A model generated the notes under the pieces. That model was not told the DNA's origin. It made no database searches and saw nothing but the letters and a program-made list of their open reading frames with translations. A DNA stretch of 64,000 nucleotides from Clostridiaceae bacterium (lineage in GTDB: Bacteria > Bacillota > Clostridia > DUPQ01), in assembly GCA_012838235.1 (NCBI GenBank), contig DUPQ01000032.1, positions 1-64,000 of the forward strand, in the 5' to 3' direction. The stretch's first letter is position 1, and every line of letters starts with the position of its first letter. A program made the position numbers and the translations under genes. Below are positions 1-9,835 of the stretch, in pieces.

Positions 1-1522
1 CGGTCTTCATATACCCGTCAAGCTTACCTGCTATCTCGCTGTAATTCTGGTCAAAGTAATAGAACATGCCTCCGTAGCCTAAAGCTTCCATCTCTTTTTC
101 AAACTCCTCTGTTTTCCCGTTTTCAATAACCACCGAGAAAGAACCGGGTATGCTCGTTCTCTCCTTTTTAACAGACCGTACCTTTCCGTCTCCCGCTCTT
201 CTCAATTCGGCTACAATCGGCTTGGTATTAAAATCACCCTCAATGGATTTTGAGGGAGCTATCAGCACGTTATTAGAAAGTGTCAGTTCTCCTCTGTCTC
301 CCGATCCTTTATTTGTGTATGCTCCGATAATCTCATACTCTACTTCGGTTATGAAATCCTGCCCTCTATATCCCAAAGGAGCAAAGTAATCCTCATTACT
401 TTCCGGCTGCCCGGTATCCTTTCTGATTATCATCTTACTATCTACTGTAAAGTCACTTTCATAAACGGAAAGCTTTATCCTATCGCCTACTCTTAAATCA
501 TTTGTAACTGATACAGGCGCACTTATTACACAGACTTTAGCACCTTGTTCATACTCGTCTTTACTTATCGCCCTGCCTCTGTCTATATATGAATCGCCGG
601 CATTGAACGGATACATACTGTACATATCGTCGGTAAGCAATATCTCCATAGAATGCTTGGTTATCTCACAATTGTCTACCAATCTGTTCCATTTCTGATC
701 CTCGGAGTCTAAAAGAGATTGAGCGTCGGTACTCAGAGCCTGAAACGGGTGTGTGGAATCATCGAAAACACGCCATACTTTATCACGATCTATTTCCGGC
801 CGTTCTTTTTTCTCTTCTTCCGAAAGAGTATAGAGATCTCCGTATACACCCACATCCGGACCAAGAGTTCCGTTGTAATCCAGTCGTCCTGAAAACATAC
901 CTTCTTCGTAATCCCAACCGAACATGTAAGCATGTATTATGTACTTTTCTCCTACTTTGAACGGAAACCGTAAGTCGTTTGTTAGTAGTGTACCCCCTAT
1001 TAATATGTAATCACTATTATATCTCGGACCCGGCTTTTCAACAAAAAGGGGAAATATATTCAAATCATTTTTGTCAATCTTGAAAACCGCCCTATAATTT
1101 GAGTCTCGCCAAAAACCTATGCGCTCACATACTCCCGTAATTATGGCATACGAATACGGATAAAATCTTGTTCTTGTACCGCTGATGATAAAGCTCGTTA
1201 TATCCGGACTATATCCCATCAGATATTTTCGCCTGTCGGTATATTTTGTATATTGCGAGTTCTCTGCGGCTTGTTTTACTTTACCAAGCAACTCGTAATC
1301 ATATTTAGGCTCCTCGGAAGATACATATATCTGTTCCGTAAACTCCAACTCTCTTACAATACCTATCGTGGTGAATGCATCTTTTGAATATTTTATACTG
1401 TCATAAGAATACTTCCACATGCCCACACTTATACTCAATGCACTCGCTGAAAGAGCAATAAGCAGTATGAATATAGAGGTCTTTATGGGCGCTCTGTATA
1501 GTTTCTTAATGGAGTATTTCAT
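1..1522 (-). CDS. ABC transporter permease, FtsX/MacB-like (partial; C-terminus runs off window)
   Basis: Reading frame open on minus strand from ATG at 1522 to the window edge; starts MKYSIKKLYRAPIKTSIFILLIALSASALSISVGMW (N-terminal TM), followed by a long extracytoplasmic domain with 'VGDRIKLSVYES...EYEIIGAYTNKGSGDRGELTLSNNVLIAP', typical of MacB-type periplasmic core. Not in ORF track because it is truncated by the window. Confidence 0.75.
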   Translation of the reverse strand, partial: MKYSIKKLYRAPIKTSIFILLIALSASALSISVGMWKYSYDSIKYSKDAFTTIGIVRELEFTEQIYVSSEEPKYDYELLGKVKQAAENSQYTKYTDRRKYLMGYSPDITSFIISGTRTRFYPYSYAIITGVCERIGFWRDSNYRAVFKIDKNDLNIFPLFVEKPGPRYNSDYILIGGTLLTNDLRFPFKVGEKYIIHAYMFGWDYEEGMFSGRLDYNGTLGPDVGVYGDLYTLSEEEKKERPEIDRDKVWRVFDDSTHPFQALSTDAQSLLDSEDQKWNRLVDNCEITKHSMEILLTDDMYSMYPFNAGDSYIDRGRAISKDEYEQGAKVCVISAPVSVTNDLRVGDRIKLSVYESDFTVDSKMIIRKDTGQPESNEDYFAPLGYRGQDFITEVEYEIIGAYTNKGSGDRGELTLSNNVLIAPSKSIEGDFNTKPIVAELRRAGDGKVRSVKKERTSIPGSFSVVIENGKTEEFEKEMEALGYGGMFYYFDQNYSEIAGKLDGYMKT

Positions 1523-1542
1523 TATTACCTCATTTCCATCAG

Positions 1543-2370
1543 TTATTTCACATTAGGTATGTAGTAAAAGTCATAATCCGTATATACGCAATTCCGACCT
1601 TCTTTCTTTGTTGCACTATCGGAAAAATATTCGTTCATAAGACCATATATTGCGGACACATCGGCTTCCTCTTCATAATATATGCTGAGCGATTTAATCA
1701 TTTTATTCAATTTAGCCTCATCATACTCAAACAGTTCACCATAGGTATACATTGAAACATATATGGTATCTTGGGTATCTGCCTGATAGAAACCGATAAC
1801 CTTGAAATTGCGACTGAGATGATAGGGCTCTAAATTAATCAGCATTATGTCTATATCATCTACCGTATATCCTTTGGCAATATTTTCTTTCATCCATGCA
1901 GGCAAGATTACATATCCCTTTTTTTCCTCCTCATTCTTCTTCATCATATATGAAGAGTCATAACCTTTAATGAAAGTTACCTTACAATTATCTTTTCTCT
2001 CTATAGTTTTGATGCTGGTTATACCCTGATAATATGAAAGCCTGTCAATCGGCCCTATATGCCACGGCTTTTTATATGCAAGAGAAATATCATCACGCTG
2101 CTTCGATAAGACTGTCTGAGCCTCTATATCCTCCGCATTTGCAAGAAAGTCTTCCTGCCTGTTGATCATGCTTCGCACATACTCATACGGCATATTCAAA
2201 TCGATTTCTGCATCTTGTCCTATCCTGCGTACAGGTATTTCATGCAATGAAGGAGCTTCCTCTTTATTTCCCGGCAACAAAAACAGAAACACTGCCGCTA
2301 CAATTATAAGGATAGCGACAATTATGAATACTGCTATTCTTGCTTTGACTTTGGTTTTTTCTTTTTCCAT
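1543..2370 (-). CDS. single-TM anchored extracytoplasmic protein, MacB-ectodomain-like, no permease TM bundle
   Basis: 275 aa ORF with N-terminal TM; shares LNMPY-Y and FKVIGFY...DTIYVS...YF motifs with the 53007-54824 protein; immediately upstream of the permease. Confidence 0.6.
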   Translation of the reverse strand: MEKEKTKVKARIAVFIIVAILIIVAAVFLFLLPGNKEEAPSLHEIPVRRIGQDAEIDLNMPYEYVRSMINRQEDFLANAEDIEAQTVLSKQRDDISLAYKKPWHIGPIDRLSYYQGITSIKTIERKDNCKVTFIKGYDSSYMMKKNEEEKKGYVILPAWMKENIAKGYTVDDIDIMLINLEPYHLSRNFKVIGFYQADTQDTIYVSMYTYGELFEYDEAKLNKMIKSLSIYYEEEADVSAIYGLMNEYFSDSATKKEGRNCVYTDYDFYYIPNVK

Positions 2371-2459
2371 TATCTCACCTCTCGGTTTAATAAAATATAT
2401 ACACGGACTTAAAGCCTTATATTGCTTCTGTTAATATTTTGATTGTTTAGATATGTTTG

Positions 2460-2518
2460 ATACTATCATAACAGGCATTTATGTCAACGCTTTGCAGGAA
2501 AAGTTCATTAAAAGTTCA
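2460..2518 (-). promoter_or_regulatory. promoter with upstream 11-bp phased direct repeats
   Basis: Minus strand: AATGAACTTTTAATGAACTTTT then 15 nt, TTGACA (2482-2487), 16 nt, TAGTAT (2460-2465). Confidence 0.55.
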
Positions 2519-2573
2519 TTTTTACTAATAATTTAGTTACAATAAGCACTAAAAAATCGAGTTTTACCGATAT

Positions 2574-3923
2574 TTACTTTCCCGATAATATATTCTCAAA
2601 TACATCATTCTTCTCCACATCCGGTCCGACTAAACTTCTGTACAATCCGAACCATCTGCAGTCGTACTGACTTTCACCCTGTCTTACGGCAAAGGACCAT
2701 ATGTGCTGACTCTTATGACAGTCATAGCCTTGTACGGCCATTTCAAATGCTGTAAGCCCGTTGAATCGCTCCAGCGGAATATCCCAGTTCATTAAAATCT
2801 TGTTTTCCTCATATAAATGAAGATACAGTTTCGGAGTATCCCATACACCGTATTTTTCATACGATGACATATATTTTGTGCTGTCCGCGGCATATTCCAC
2901 CGCTAAAGTAAGGGCATATGCATTCAACATATGAGCTCCGTGACCGTACTCGCCTTTTAAGTCATGTCCTATCACCACTTCCGGTTTGAATCTTCTTAAA
3001 AGTTCCACCTGGAAATTCAGCACATCCTCCAGAGGATATACGCTTTTAGCATGTTCCAGATTTGAACAATATTTATCCTCAAATTCACTTATAACCGGGT
3101 ATGCGGTCATGCCTACGGTCCATAATCCGTTCAGCAACTCATGAGGCCTGTACGGTTCTCCCCAATGGTTTGTAAGATATGCAATCTGGACTTTGTATTG
3201 CAACTGTCCGGCATAATACGGCATCATACCTCCGAAGTACAGATGTTCATCATCGGCATGAGTGGGTAACAGCAGCATATCGGCATCTTCATACGGGGGA
3301 TTCCATATCTGTACCCATCCGGGAAGATTGCCGTATGTGAAAACATAGACATCACATATTGTTGCACCATCGTTTGTCAACTCAATACTTATTCTTGTGC
3401 AACCGCACGGCAACTCTATATATTCATGTATAAATCCGTTCTTTCCGCACGTCAATTTTTCATCACCTATATTAAGCGTCCATTCTCCCGGTATTTTGTC
3501 CCATATTATGTATAAAGAGTGCATCTTTTCATAAGACGATATCTCTATTTTTGATCCTTTGTTAAGTTTGTGTTTGGAGTAGAAGCTGTAATCGGAAAGC
3601 TTGTCGGAATAATGCCCGTCAACACTTACATACACCTTCTTGGTTATATCCTCCGCATCGGGTTTTATCTCTTCTGTAGGCTCGGGAGTCGGCTCGGGTG
3701 TTGCAGACGGTGTTTCCGTTTCCGGTATAACTGTGGGTGTCGGTGTCGGTGTGGGTGATGGTAAAACTACTGTTGTCCCGCTCGGAGAAATAACCGGTTC
3801 GGCACAACCGCACAGCACAAGCAACAGAGCTGCAACTATAATCAATATAAGCAATTTATATGCTTTCCTTTTCATAAGACAACTAACCTTTATATAACAA
3901 TACCTTTCTTTTCTTTGCCGCAT
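2574..3923 (-). CDS. secreted/lipoprotein PIG-L family deacetylase with Pro/Thr-rich linker
   Basis: LLVLCGCAEP lipobox-like N-terminus, SPTPTPTPTVIPETETPSATPEPTPEPTEE linker, and 'LLLPTHADDEHLYFGG' (PIG-L HPDDE-like motif) plus downstream GHDLKGEYGHGAH. Confidence 0.8.
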   Translation of the reverse strand: MRQRKERYCYIKVSCLMKRKAYKLLILIIVAALLLVLCGCAEPVISPSGTTVVLPSPTPTPTPTVIPETETPSATPEPTPEPTEEIKPDAEDITKKVYVSVDGHYSDKLSDYSFYSKHKLNKGSKIEISSYEKMHSLYIIWDKIPGEWTLNIGDEKLTCGKNGFIHEYIELPCGCTRISIELTNDGATICDVYVFTYGNLPGWVQIWNPPYEDADMLLLPTHADDEHLYFGGMMPYYAGQLQYKVQIAYLTNHWGEPYRPHELLNGLWTVGMTAYPVISEFEDKYCSNLEHAKSVYPLEDVLNFQVELLRRFKPEVVIGHDLKGEYGHGAHMLNAYALTLAVEYAADSTKYMSSYEKYGVWDTPKLYLHLYEENKILMNWDIPLERFNGLTAFEMAVQGYDCHKSQHIWSFAVRQGESQYDCRWFGLYRSLVGPDVEKNDVFENILSGK

Positions 3924-4006
3924 ATCCGCTTAACGGCACCAATATTATATTGGAAATTCCTCTCTTTGTGAATATAATATATGGAGGGTAAGTAAGGAGA
4001 CTTGTT

Positions 4007-5050
4007 ATGACAAACAAACTCGGTGCTGCAAAAAGAGCGGTTTCAGTAATATTGAAAACTCTGGCTGTTTTCTTTACCACTTTAGCTTTAATAGTTGTGG
4101 CTCTGCTGGGAGTTATATATGTATTGGTAAAAGGCCCTTCTCCTACCGCAAAAAAACTGTTTGTGCTGTCGGTAAGAGAAACAAGTGCTGTAGGCTTTCT
4201 GGCCGACATATATCTGTCGGATGAAGAGCTTGCAACCCTTACTGTTTCGGAAATTGTAGAAGAACCGAAAGAAAAAACCGATACCTCCTTAATCGAAATA
4301 CCCACACCTACCTCTTCATTACCTCCTTCGGGGGAGGATGCTGATATTACGGATACCGTTCCGGAGGAAAAAGATATAGAGGTTGTCAGAATAAAGGGAA
4401 GCCTTTATGAAGCGGTTATGCTTATAGTAAAAGATCCCTTAAGAGTATTTGTGGGAACTCCCGACGAATTGGGAGGAAAAGGCTTAAAGCTTACGGAAAT
4501 GGTGGAAAAGTATGATGCCGTTGCCGGTATCAATGCGGGCGGTTTCTATGATCCCTTGGGAGGCGGTCATGAAGGCACTCCCGACGGTATGGTTATATGT
4601 AACGGTGAAGTAGTCTGGGGTGACCCCGATGTAAAACTGAATGTCTCCGCCTTTGATGATAAGGGTATATTGCATGTAGGCATGATGACCACACAGGAGG
4701 CAATGGATGCCAAGATACAGTGGGCGGTCAGTTTCGGACCCCCTTTGATTATAAACGGAAAAGTGCAGAGTTTTGAAAAAGACCTCATAAGCGGATTAAA
4801 TCCCCGAACGGCAATCGGACAACGTGCCGACGGAGCGGTTCTGATGCTGGTGGTTGACGGCAGACGCATGAACTCCCTGGGCGCCACATATGCCGACTTA
4901 GCGGATATTATGCTGGATTTCGGAGCAGTCAACGCTTCCAATTTAGACGGCGGCTCCTCAACACTTATGATTTATGAGGGTGAGGTACTCAATGTCTGTG
5001 CATCGGTAACCGGTCCGAGGGCTCTTCCCACTTCATTTTTGGTAAGGTGA
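4007..5050 (+). CDS. phosphodiester glycosidase family (NAGPA/DUF2233-like) exopolysaccharide protein
   Basis: Motifs 'AGINAGGFYDP', 'RTAIGQRADGAVLMLVVDGRR', 'NASNLDGGSSTLMIYEGEVLN'. Confidence 0.85.
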   Translation: MTNKLGAAKRAVSVILKTLAVFFTTLALIVVALLGVIYVLVKGPSPTAKKLFVLSVRETSAVGFLADIYLSDEELATLTVSEIVEEPKEKTDTSLIEIPTPTSSLPPSGEDADITDTVPEEKDIEVVRIKGSLYEAVMLIVKDPLRVFVGTPDELGGKGLKLTEMVEKYDAVAGINAGGFYDPLGGGHEGTPDGMVICNGEVVWGDPDVKLNVSAFDDKGILHVGMMTTQEAMDAKIQWAVSFGPPLIINGKVQSFEKDLISGLNPRTAIGQRADGAVLMLVVDGRRMNSLGATYADLADIMLDFGAVNASNLDGGSSTLMIYEGEVLNVCASVTGPRALPTSFLVR

Positions 5051-6465
5051 TTATGAGAGATAAAGCAGTTATGCATAATAAAGACAATGCGGGAAAACCC
5101 AAGAGTAAATTCGTAAAAGGCTTGATAATATATTCAATATGCTTTCTTGTTGCGGTGTTTATCGGTTTGGTTTTCTTCTGGCAATATATAAAGTCCTATG
5201 AAATATCCCGACCGGAAAACTATATGAACGAGTTTATCTCTACCGTCAATGACGATACCGTAAGGACCCTGATGACTGAAAACAAGAAGATTGAAGTATC
5301 GGAATTTGAAGAGGAAAACACAGTCATTAATCAATTATACTTTTCACTTCTTAAGAATGAAGAGTATAAATACCGTAAGATGCCGGGGCAATATGCCGAC
5401 ACATCACCGGTCTACATAATCTATACCGACTCGGCAGATTTAGGTAAAGTTGTGCTGACAAGTAAGGGTGATAATTCCGCAAAATACGGTTTCAATCTTT
5501 GGCAGACCGGCAGCTTTACCGTTTTGGATTGGGTACTTTTACCTGAGCAAAAAACATTAAGTATAACGGTACCGGAGTATGCCGATGTGTATGTCAATAA
5601 TATAAAAGTGGGTGAATCATATATCACGGACAATGCCGTAGCATATACAGGTTTTGAATATGTCAATCAGCCTTTTGATAAAAGACCTACAGGAAAGAAA
5701 TATGAGATACCGGGTATATACCTGGAGGCGGAAGTAACGGCTGAAGACGACAAGGGGTTGCCTTTAGAACTTAACAAAACGGAAAACGAGTATGCCTACC
5801 CTTTAGTTATAAAAGAAACTTATTCATATAAAGTCACCGCTCCGAAAGAGGTTAAGGTTTATATAAACGGAGTATTACTTACGGAAAAGTATATTGAAAA
5901 CGGTGAAGCATATTATCCGGGGCAGGAAAATATAACGACATACTCGCAGGTTCCTTTGTTAAACACATACTCAGCCGACAATTTGTATTATAAACCGGAT
6001 ATTGAATGTTATGATGTAAACGGAAAGTCTTTGGAGGTAACGAAGGCCTCCGATAGCAAGAATATATTCTATCACTACCCCGCAGACGAGCAACTGAAAA
6101 ACACTCACGAACAGCATGCTCTGAATTTTGCCAAAACATATATTAATTTTACCGTCAATGCCACAGGCGATATATGGGGATATTTCCCCACATTAAACGC
6201 ATATCTTGTTGAAGGCAGTGTTTTACAGTCCAGGCTTAAGTCGGCATGTGCAAGTCTGTACTGGGTAATGGGCTCCACTTTGGAGTATAAGTATCTTAAA
6301 GTTATTGATTTCCGTCCGGTAAGTGAAACATGTTTCACATGCACTATGTCTTTCAGTGCAATACATAAAACATACTATGAAACGCGATATCTGGAAGATT
6401 CGTTTGACCTGGTGTTTATACTGTATAATAATAAGTGGAAAGTAGCGGAGATGCTTTCGGAATAA
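5047..6465 (+). CDS. membrane-anchored extracytoplasmic protein of unknown function with two internal repeat modules
   Basis: N-terminal TM (GLIIYSICFLVAVFIGLVFFW); overlaps preceding stop; internal repeats 'ITVPEYADVYVNNIKVGESYI' and 'KVTAPKEVKVYINGVLLTEKYI'. Confidence 0.6.
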   Translation: MIMRDKAVMHNKDNAGKPKSKFVKGLIIYSICFLVAVFIGLVFFWQYIKSYEISRPENYMNEFISTVNDDTVRTLMTENKKIEVSEFEEENTVINQLYFSLLKNEEYKYRKMPGQYADTSPVYIIYTDSADLGKVVLTSKGDNSAKYGFNLWQTGSFTVLDWVLLPEQKTLSITVPEYADVYVNNIKVGESYITDNAVAYTGFEYVNQPFDKRPTGKKYEIPGIYLEAEVTAEDDKGLPLELNKTENEYAYPLVIKETYSYKVTAPKEVKVYINGVLLTEKYIENGEAYYPGQENITTYSQVPLLNTYSADNLYYKPDIECYDVNGKSLEVTKASDSKNIFYHYPADEQLKNTHEQHALNFAKTYINFTVNATGDIWGYFPTLNAYLVEGSVLQSRLKSACASLYWVMGSTLEYKYLKVIDFRPVSETCFTCTMSFSAIHKTYYETRYLEDSFDLVFILYNNKWKVAEMLSE

Positions 6466-6480
6466 ATAAGGAGTATAATC

Positions 6481-7560
6481 ATGACATTTAAAGATAACGG
6501 TCTTGGAATAACCGCAGTTATACCGTCATTAAATCCCTCACAGAAACTTCTTACGACGGTTTCGGGATTAATTGAACAAGGCTTTTCCGATATTATAGTG
6601 GTAAATGACGGAAGCAGTCCGGAGTATGACGGTATATTCGATGAAGTATCTTCTACGGAACAGTGCACTCTATTAAAGCATGAAGTGAATAAAGGAAAAG
6701 GAGCTGCTCTTAAAACAGCCTTTTCATATATTCAGCAACGGAACAAAGATATTAAAGGTGTAGTCACAGCGGATGCGGACGGACAGCATCTTCCTGAAGA
6801 CATATTGAAATGTTCGCAGCACATGACCGATGACAAAACGGTTATATTGGGAGCAAGGAATTTCCATCAACCGGATGTTCCCCCGAAAAGCTTTTTGGGA
6901 AACAAGATAACTTCCTTTGTTTTCAAAACGGGATGCGGAATAAATATAAACGACACACAAACCGGACTGAGAGTATTTCCCGTAAAACTTATTCCTTTCC
7001 TTCTTTCAGTTGAGGGTGATCGTTTTGAATATGAAACCAATATGCTTTTAGAGATGAAACCCGAAGGTATTCCGTTTAAAGAAGTGGAAATAACCACCGT
7101 ATATGAGGATAAAAATGTAGGGTCGCATTTCAAGGCGGTTCGAGATGCTTTCAGGATATACAAGCTCATATTCAAGTTTATGCTCAGTTCAATAATATCT
7201 TTCCTTTTGGACAACATTGTTTTCTATGTGTCTTTGTTGATATTTGCAAATTATGTAGAGAATACAAGGATTCTTATAAGTACGGTAATAGCCAGAGCAT
7301 TATCCTCATTTTTTAACTTCAATTTCAATAAAAGTTCGGTTTTCAAACATAAGTGTGATTATAAAAAGTGTCTTATCAAATACTATGTATTATCCGTATC
7401 CGTTATGCTTGCATCGGCAGGTCTTGTAACTTTGCTTTCCTTGATTATCCCTGCCGAAAAAGAAATAATAATCACATTGATTAAAATAGGGGTGGATGCA
7501 ATATTATTCTTTGTTTCTTTTCATGTTCAAAGAGAATGGGTATTCAAGAAGTGTAAATAG
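6481..7560 (+). CDS. glycosyltransferase family 2 with C-terminal GtrA-like membrane domain
   Basis: ITAVIPSLNPSQKLLTTVSGLIEQGFSDIIVVNDGSSPEYDG...VVTADADGQHLPEDI (GT2 DXD), then GtrA-like TM segments ending HVQREWVFKKCK. Confidence 0.85.
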   Translation: MTFKDNGLGITAVIPSLNPSQKLLTTVSGLIEQGFSDIIVVNDGSSPEYDGIFDEVSSTEQCTLLKHEVNKGKGAALKTAFSYIQQRNKDIKGVVTADADGQHLPEDILKCSQHMTDDKTVILGARNFHQPDVPPKSFLGNKITSFVFKTGCGININDTQTGLRVFPVKLIPFLLSVEGDRFEYETNMLLEMKPEGIPFKEVEITTVYEDKNVGSHFKAVRDAFRIYKLIFKFMLSSIISFLLDNIVFYVSLLIFANYVENTRILISTVIARALSSFFNFNFNKSSVFKHKCDYKKCLIKYYVLSVSVMLASAGLVTLLSLIIPAEKEIIITLIKIGVDAILFFVSFHVQREWVFKKCK

Positions 7561-7575
7561 TTATTTAATCGTTTT
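7544..7575 (+). repeat. left copy of 32-bp direct repeat bracketing the catabolic island
   Basis: tcaagaagtgtaaatagttatttaatcgtttt, identical to 18504-18535. Confidence 0.9.
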
Positions 7576-7607
7576 GCTCCTCATCTATGTCATTAAACCA
7601 AAAATCC

Positions 7608-7786
7608 ATGTATTATCCGTATCCGTTATGCTTGTATTGGCAGGTCTTGTAACTTTACTTTCCTTGATTATCCCTGCCGAAAGAGAAATAATAATCATAT
7701 TGATTAAAACAGGGGCGTGTATACAATACTTTTCTTTGTTTCTTTCCATGTTCAAAGAGAATGGGTTTTCAAGAGTTAATATGTAA
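7608..7786 (+). pseudogene. truncated, diverged tandem duplicate of the 3' end of the GT2-GtrA gene
   Basis: LSVSVMLVLAGLVTLLSLIIPAEREIIIILIK duplicates LSVSVMLASAGLVTLLSLIIPAEKEIIITLIK; nucleotide offset about 223 bp from 7385-7560. Confidence 0.85.
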
Positions 7787-7877
7787 AGGGTGGTTTGTAC
7801 CACCAAATACATATGGCTGCGGCTCATTTGTGGTGAATTGGAAAGCAGTTGTAAGAAATGAGTATTGTCTTTTTCTT

Positions 7878-8675
7878 TTATTTCAACAATCCCTCAACAT
7901 AGGACTCTTCAACCGCCATGTCAAAGTAATCCAGAGTATTTTCATCTCCCCACCGGAGATTTCGCATAATGCCTATTCCTGGTATGATAACTGTTGTTGC
8001 CGACTTTGGAAGTTCCTGTCGGATAAGTTCACAAATCCGCAGCAAGTGTGCCTTGGGCAGACCGCATCGGTCATGTGCTGTGTAAATATGATTAATGGGA
8101 AACTCTGCAAGCCCGGCAAGTTTTTTACAATGTTCATCCAGCGGGACCGTAGGCGTTAGACCGTAGAGCAATCGTCTTGAACAGGAATCCCCGCTGAACA
8201 AAAAACCAGACTGCTTGTCCCAAAACAGAACGCTCCCCAGTGTATGCCCGGGCATATGGATAACCTCAAGAATTCGCTCACCCAGATCAATCTTCTGTCT
8301 GTCCTTCAGCGGATTCAGTACGACATTATGTATGGGAAAACATATTCCCGGAATCCCTTTCAGGACCAGATCATAATCATCAGGATGAAGCCATGCTTCA
8401 CCAACCGACTCAAGATTGTAAACATGATCCGGGTGCCCATGGGTTAACAGTACCTGTGTCGGAAGGCCTGTAAGCTGACAAGCATAGGAAAACAAATCCG
8501 GTGTATCTACTGCCAAATCAATTAAAGCAGCCTTTTCCTGTCCTTGTATCAAATATGAATTCTGTGTTGCCCTGCCCGGTGCGTCTGAAAATCCGTCAGA
8601 ATTCGGTCCGTGAAGACTGTCGGAAATCCGATATATCCCTCTTGACAGTTCCGTGTAAAACAAATTACATTCCAA
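7878..8675 (-). CDS. MBL-fold metallo-hydrolase
   Basis: 'QVLLTHGHPDHVYNLE' HxHxDH motif, 'HMPGHTLGSVLFWD', 'LFSGDSC'. Confidence 0.85.
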   Translation of the reverse strand: MECNLFYTELSRGIYRISDSLHGPNSDGFSDAPGRATQNSYLIQGQEKAALIDLAVDTPDLFSYACQLTGLPTQVLLTHGHPDHVYNLESVGEAWLHPDDYDLVLKGIPGICFPIHNVVLNPLKDRQKIDLGERILEVIHMPGHTLGSVLFWDKQSGFLFSGDSCSRRLLYGLTPTVPLDEHCKKLAGLAEFPINHIYTAHDRCGLPKAHLLRICELIRQELPKSATTVIIPGIGIMRNLRWGDENTLDYFDMAVEESYVEGLLK

Positions 8676-8703
8676 TTACATCGTCTCCTTTTATAAATAA
8701 TCC

Positions 8704-9834
8704 TTATGAGTAATCTTCAATTCTCCATTCATCCAGCCAGTCTATGAAGATCATTCCATTCGGGTGCTGCGGAGCCGGTTCCTCAAACCTCAGCGGAAGC
8801 CAGACATAGTCTGCGACGGAAGTGTCCGTATCATTCTGCACAAGAATACTCCGGTAACCTTGTAGCCCGTATTTCCTGATCAGAGATTCCCTGAAATGCT
8901 CGCCTTCGCTGAGCGGGACTCGGCCCGAAAAGAAGCCCTCAAAAATTTCCTCGCAGAAGGCTGCCGGTATTTCCATCGCATTCGGCATCCAGCGGTCTGC
9001 CAACGCTACATACAGATTCTTCTTTCCAGGCATCTTGAACACCGAGGAAATCTGCGAGTGAAAGGATGTGCCGGTCGGATCGCCGGGATGTGGATCTCCG
9101 AGAACAGTAAAAGGGCCATGCCAGCTTTCCGACACTGCAACTTCGCTGCGGTTTGGAAAATACCCGGTCGTTCCGGATGTAATAAGATAGTGCAGTCCAT
9201 TTCGCTTAAAGTGTGCCGGCGCTTCCCGAACAAAAGGCGGATACGGATGCGGGAAATGATGGGAGCAGACATCTGTCACATCTGTGTAATCTGCTGTCAA
9301 CTCTGCGCAAATCAGCTCTGAATGGACTCGTTCAAAGTAATAATAAGCTTTTCCGTTCTCATCATCGACAAGATCAAAATCCCCGGCATTCATGCCAAGC
9401 GGAGATACCCCGCTCTGTACAATCGAATACGGTCCTAAAAAGCTGTCTGCGACCGCTATCGTAACCGTCTGTCGCCTGTTGTCATCTCTGTGCATGATCT
9501 TCATCCAGCAGACATATTTCTCCGTCTTTTGGTTAAACAGGATATGTGGCCGATCCAAACATGCCGTCCGGGGATTGAACGGTGATAACGGATCGTCAAG
9601 CACAGGCTCAACGATCAATCCCTTATCCTCCCAGTTGTAGAAGTCCCTTGACGCATAGGCACGAACTCCCCAGGTCCAGATACCACTACCGGGAACAGAG
9701 AATTCCTTGTTTTCTCCATACAGATAATATGTCTCGGTTTCAGCATCGAAAAAGATACTCCCCCCGTGGGCCTGAATGCGCTTTCCTTCCGTGTCGAGGA
9801 AAGGCTTTCCGGGTCGGATACTATGATTTTTCAT
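8704..9834 (-). CDS. glycoside hydrolase, GH43-like five-bladed beta-propeller
   Basis: 'DTEGKRIQAHGGSIFFDAETETYYLYGENKE...VRAYASRDFYNWEDKG...RPHILFNQKTEKYVCWMKI'; start MKNHSIRPGKPF preferred over longest ORF. Confidence 0.7.
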   Translation of the reverse strand: MKNHSIRPGKPFLDTEGKRIQAHGGSIFFDAETETYYLYGENKEFSVPGSGIWTWGVRAYASRDFYNWEDKGLIVEPVLDDPLSPFNPRTACLDRPHILFNQKTEKYVCWMKIMHRDDNRRQTVTIAVADSFLGPYSIVQSGVSPLGMNAGDFDLVDDENGKAYYYFERVHSELICAELTADYTDVTDVCSHHFPHPYPPFVREAPAHFKRNGLHYLITSGTTGYFPNRSEVAVSESWHGPFTVLGDPHPGDPTGTSFHSQISSVFKMPGKKNLYVALADRWMPNAMEIPAAFCEEIFEGFFSGRVPLSEGEHFRESLIRKYGLQGYRSILVQNDTDTSVADYVWLPLRFEEPAPQHPNGMIFIDWLDEWRIEDYS

Positions 9835-9835
9835 A

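Noticed and set aside
3640-3897. Gly/Val-rich ORF and GT-rich repeat (ggtgtcggtgtgggtg) that looked like a minisatellite
   Set aside because: It is the antisense of the Pro/Thr linker of the PIG-L lipoprotein, an ordinary low-complexity linker.
7791-7806. Hairpin GGTGGT-TTGT-ACCACC at the island's left edge
   Set aside because: Short stem, no U-tract, and no recurrence at the right edge; not supported as a recombination or termination site.
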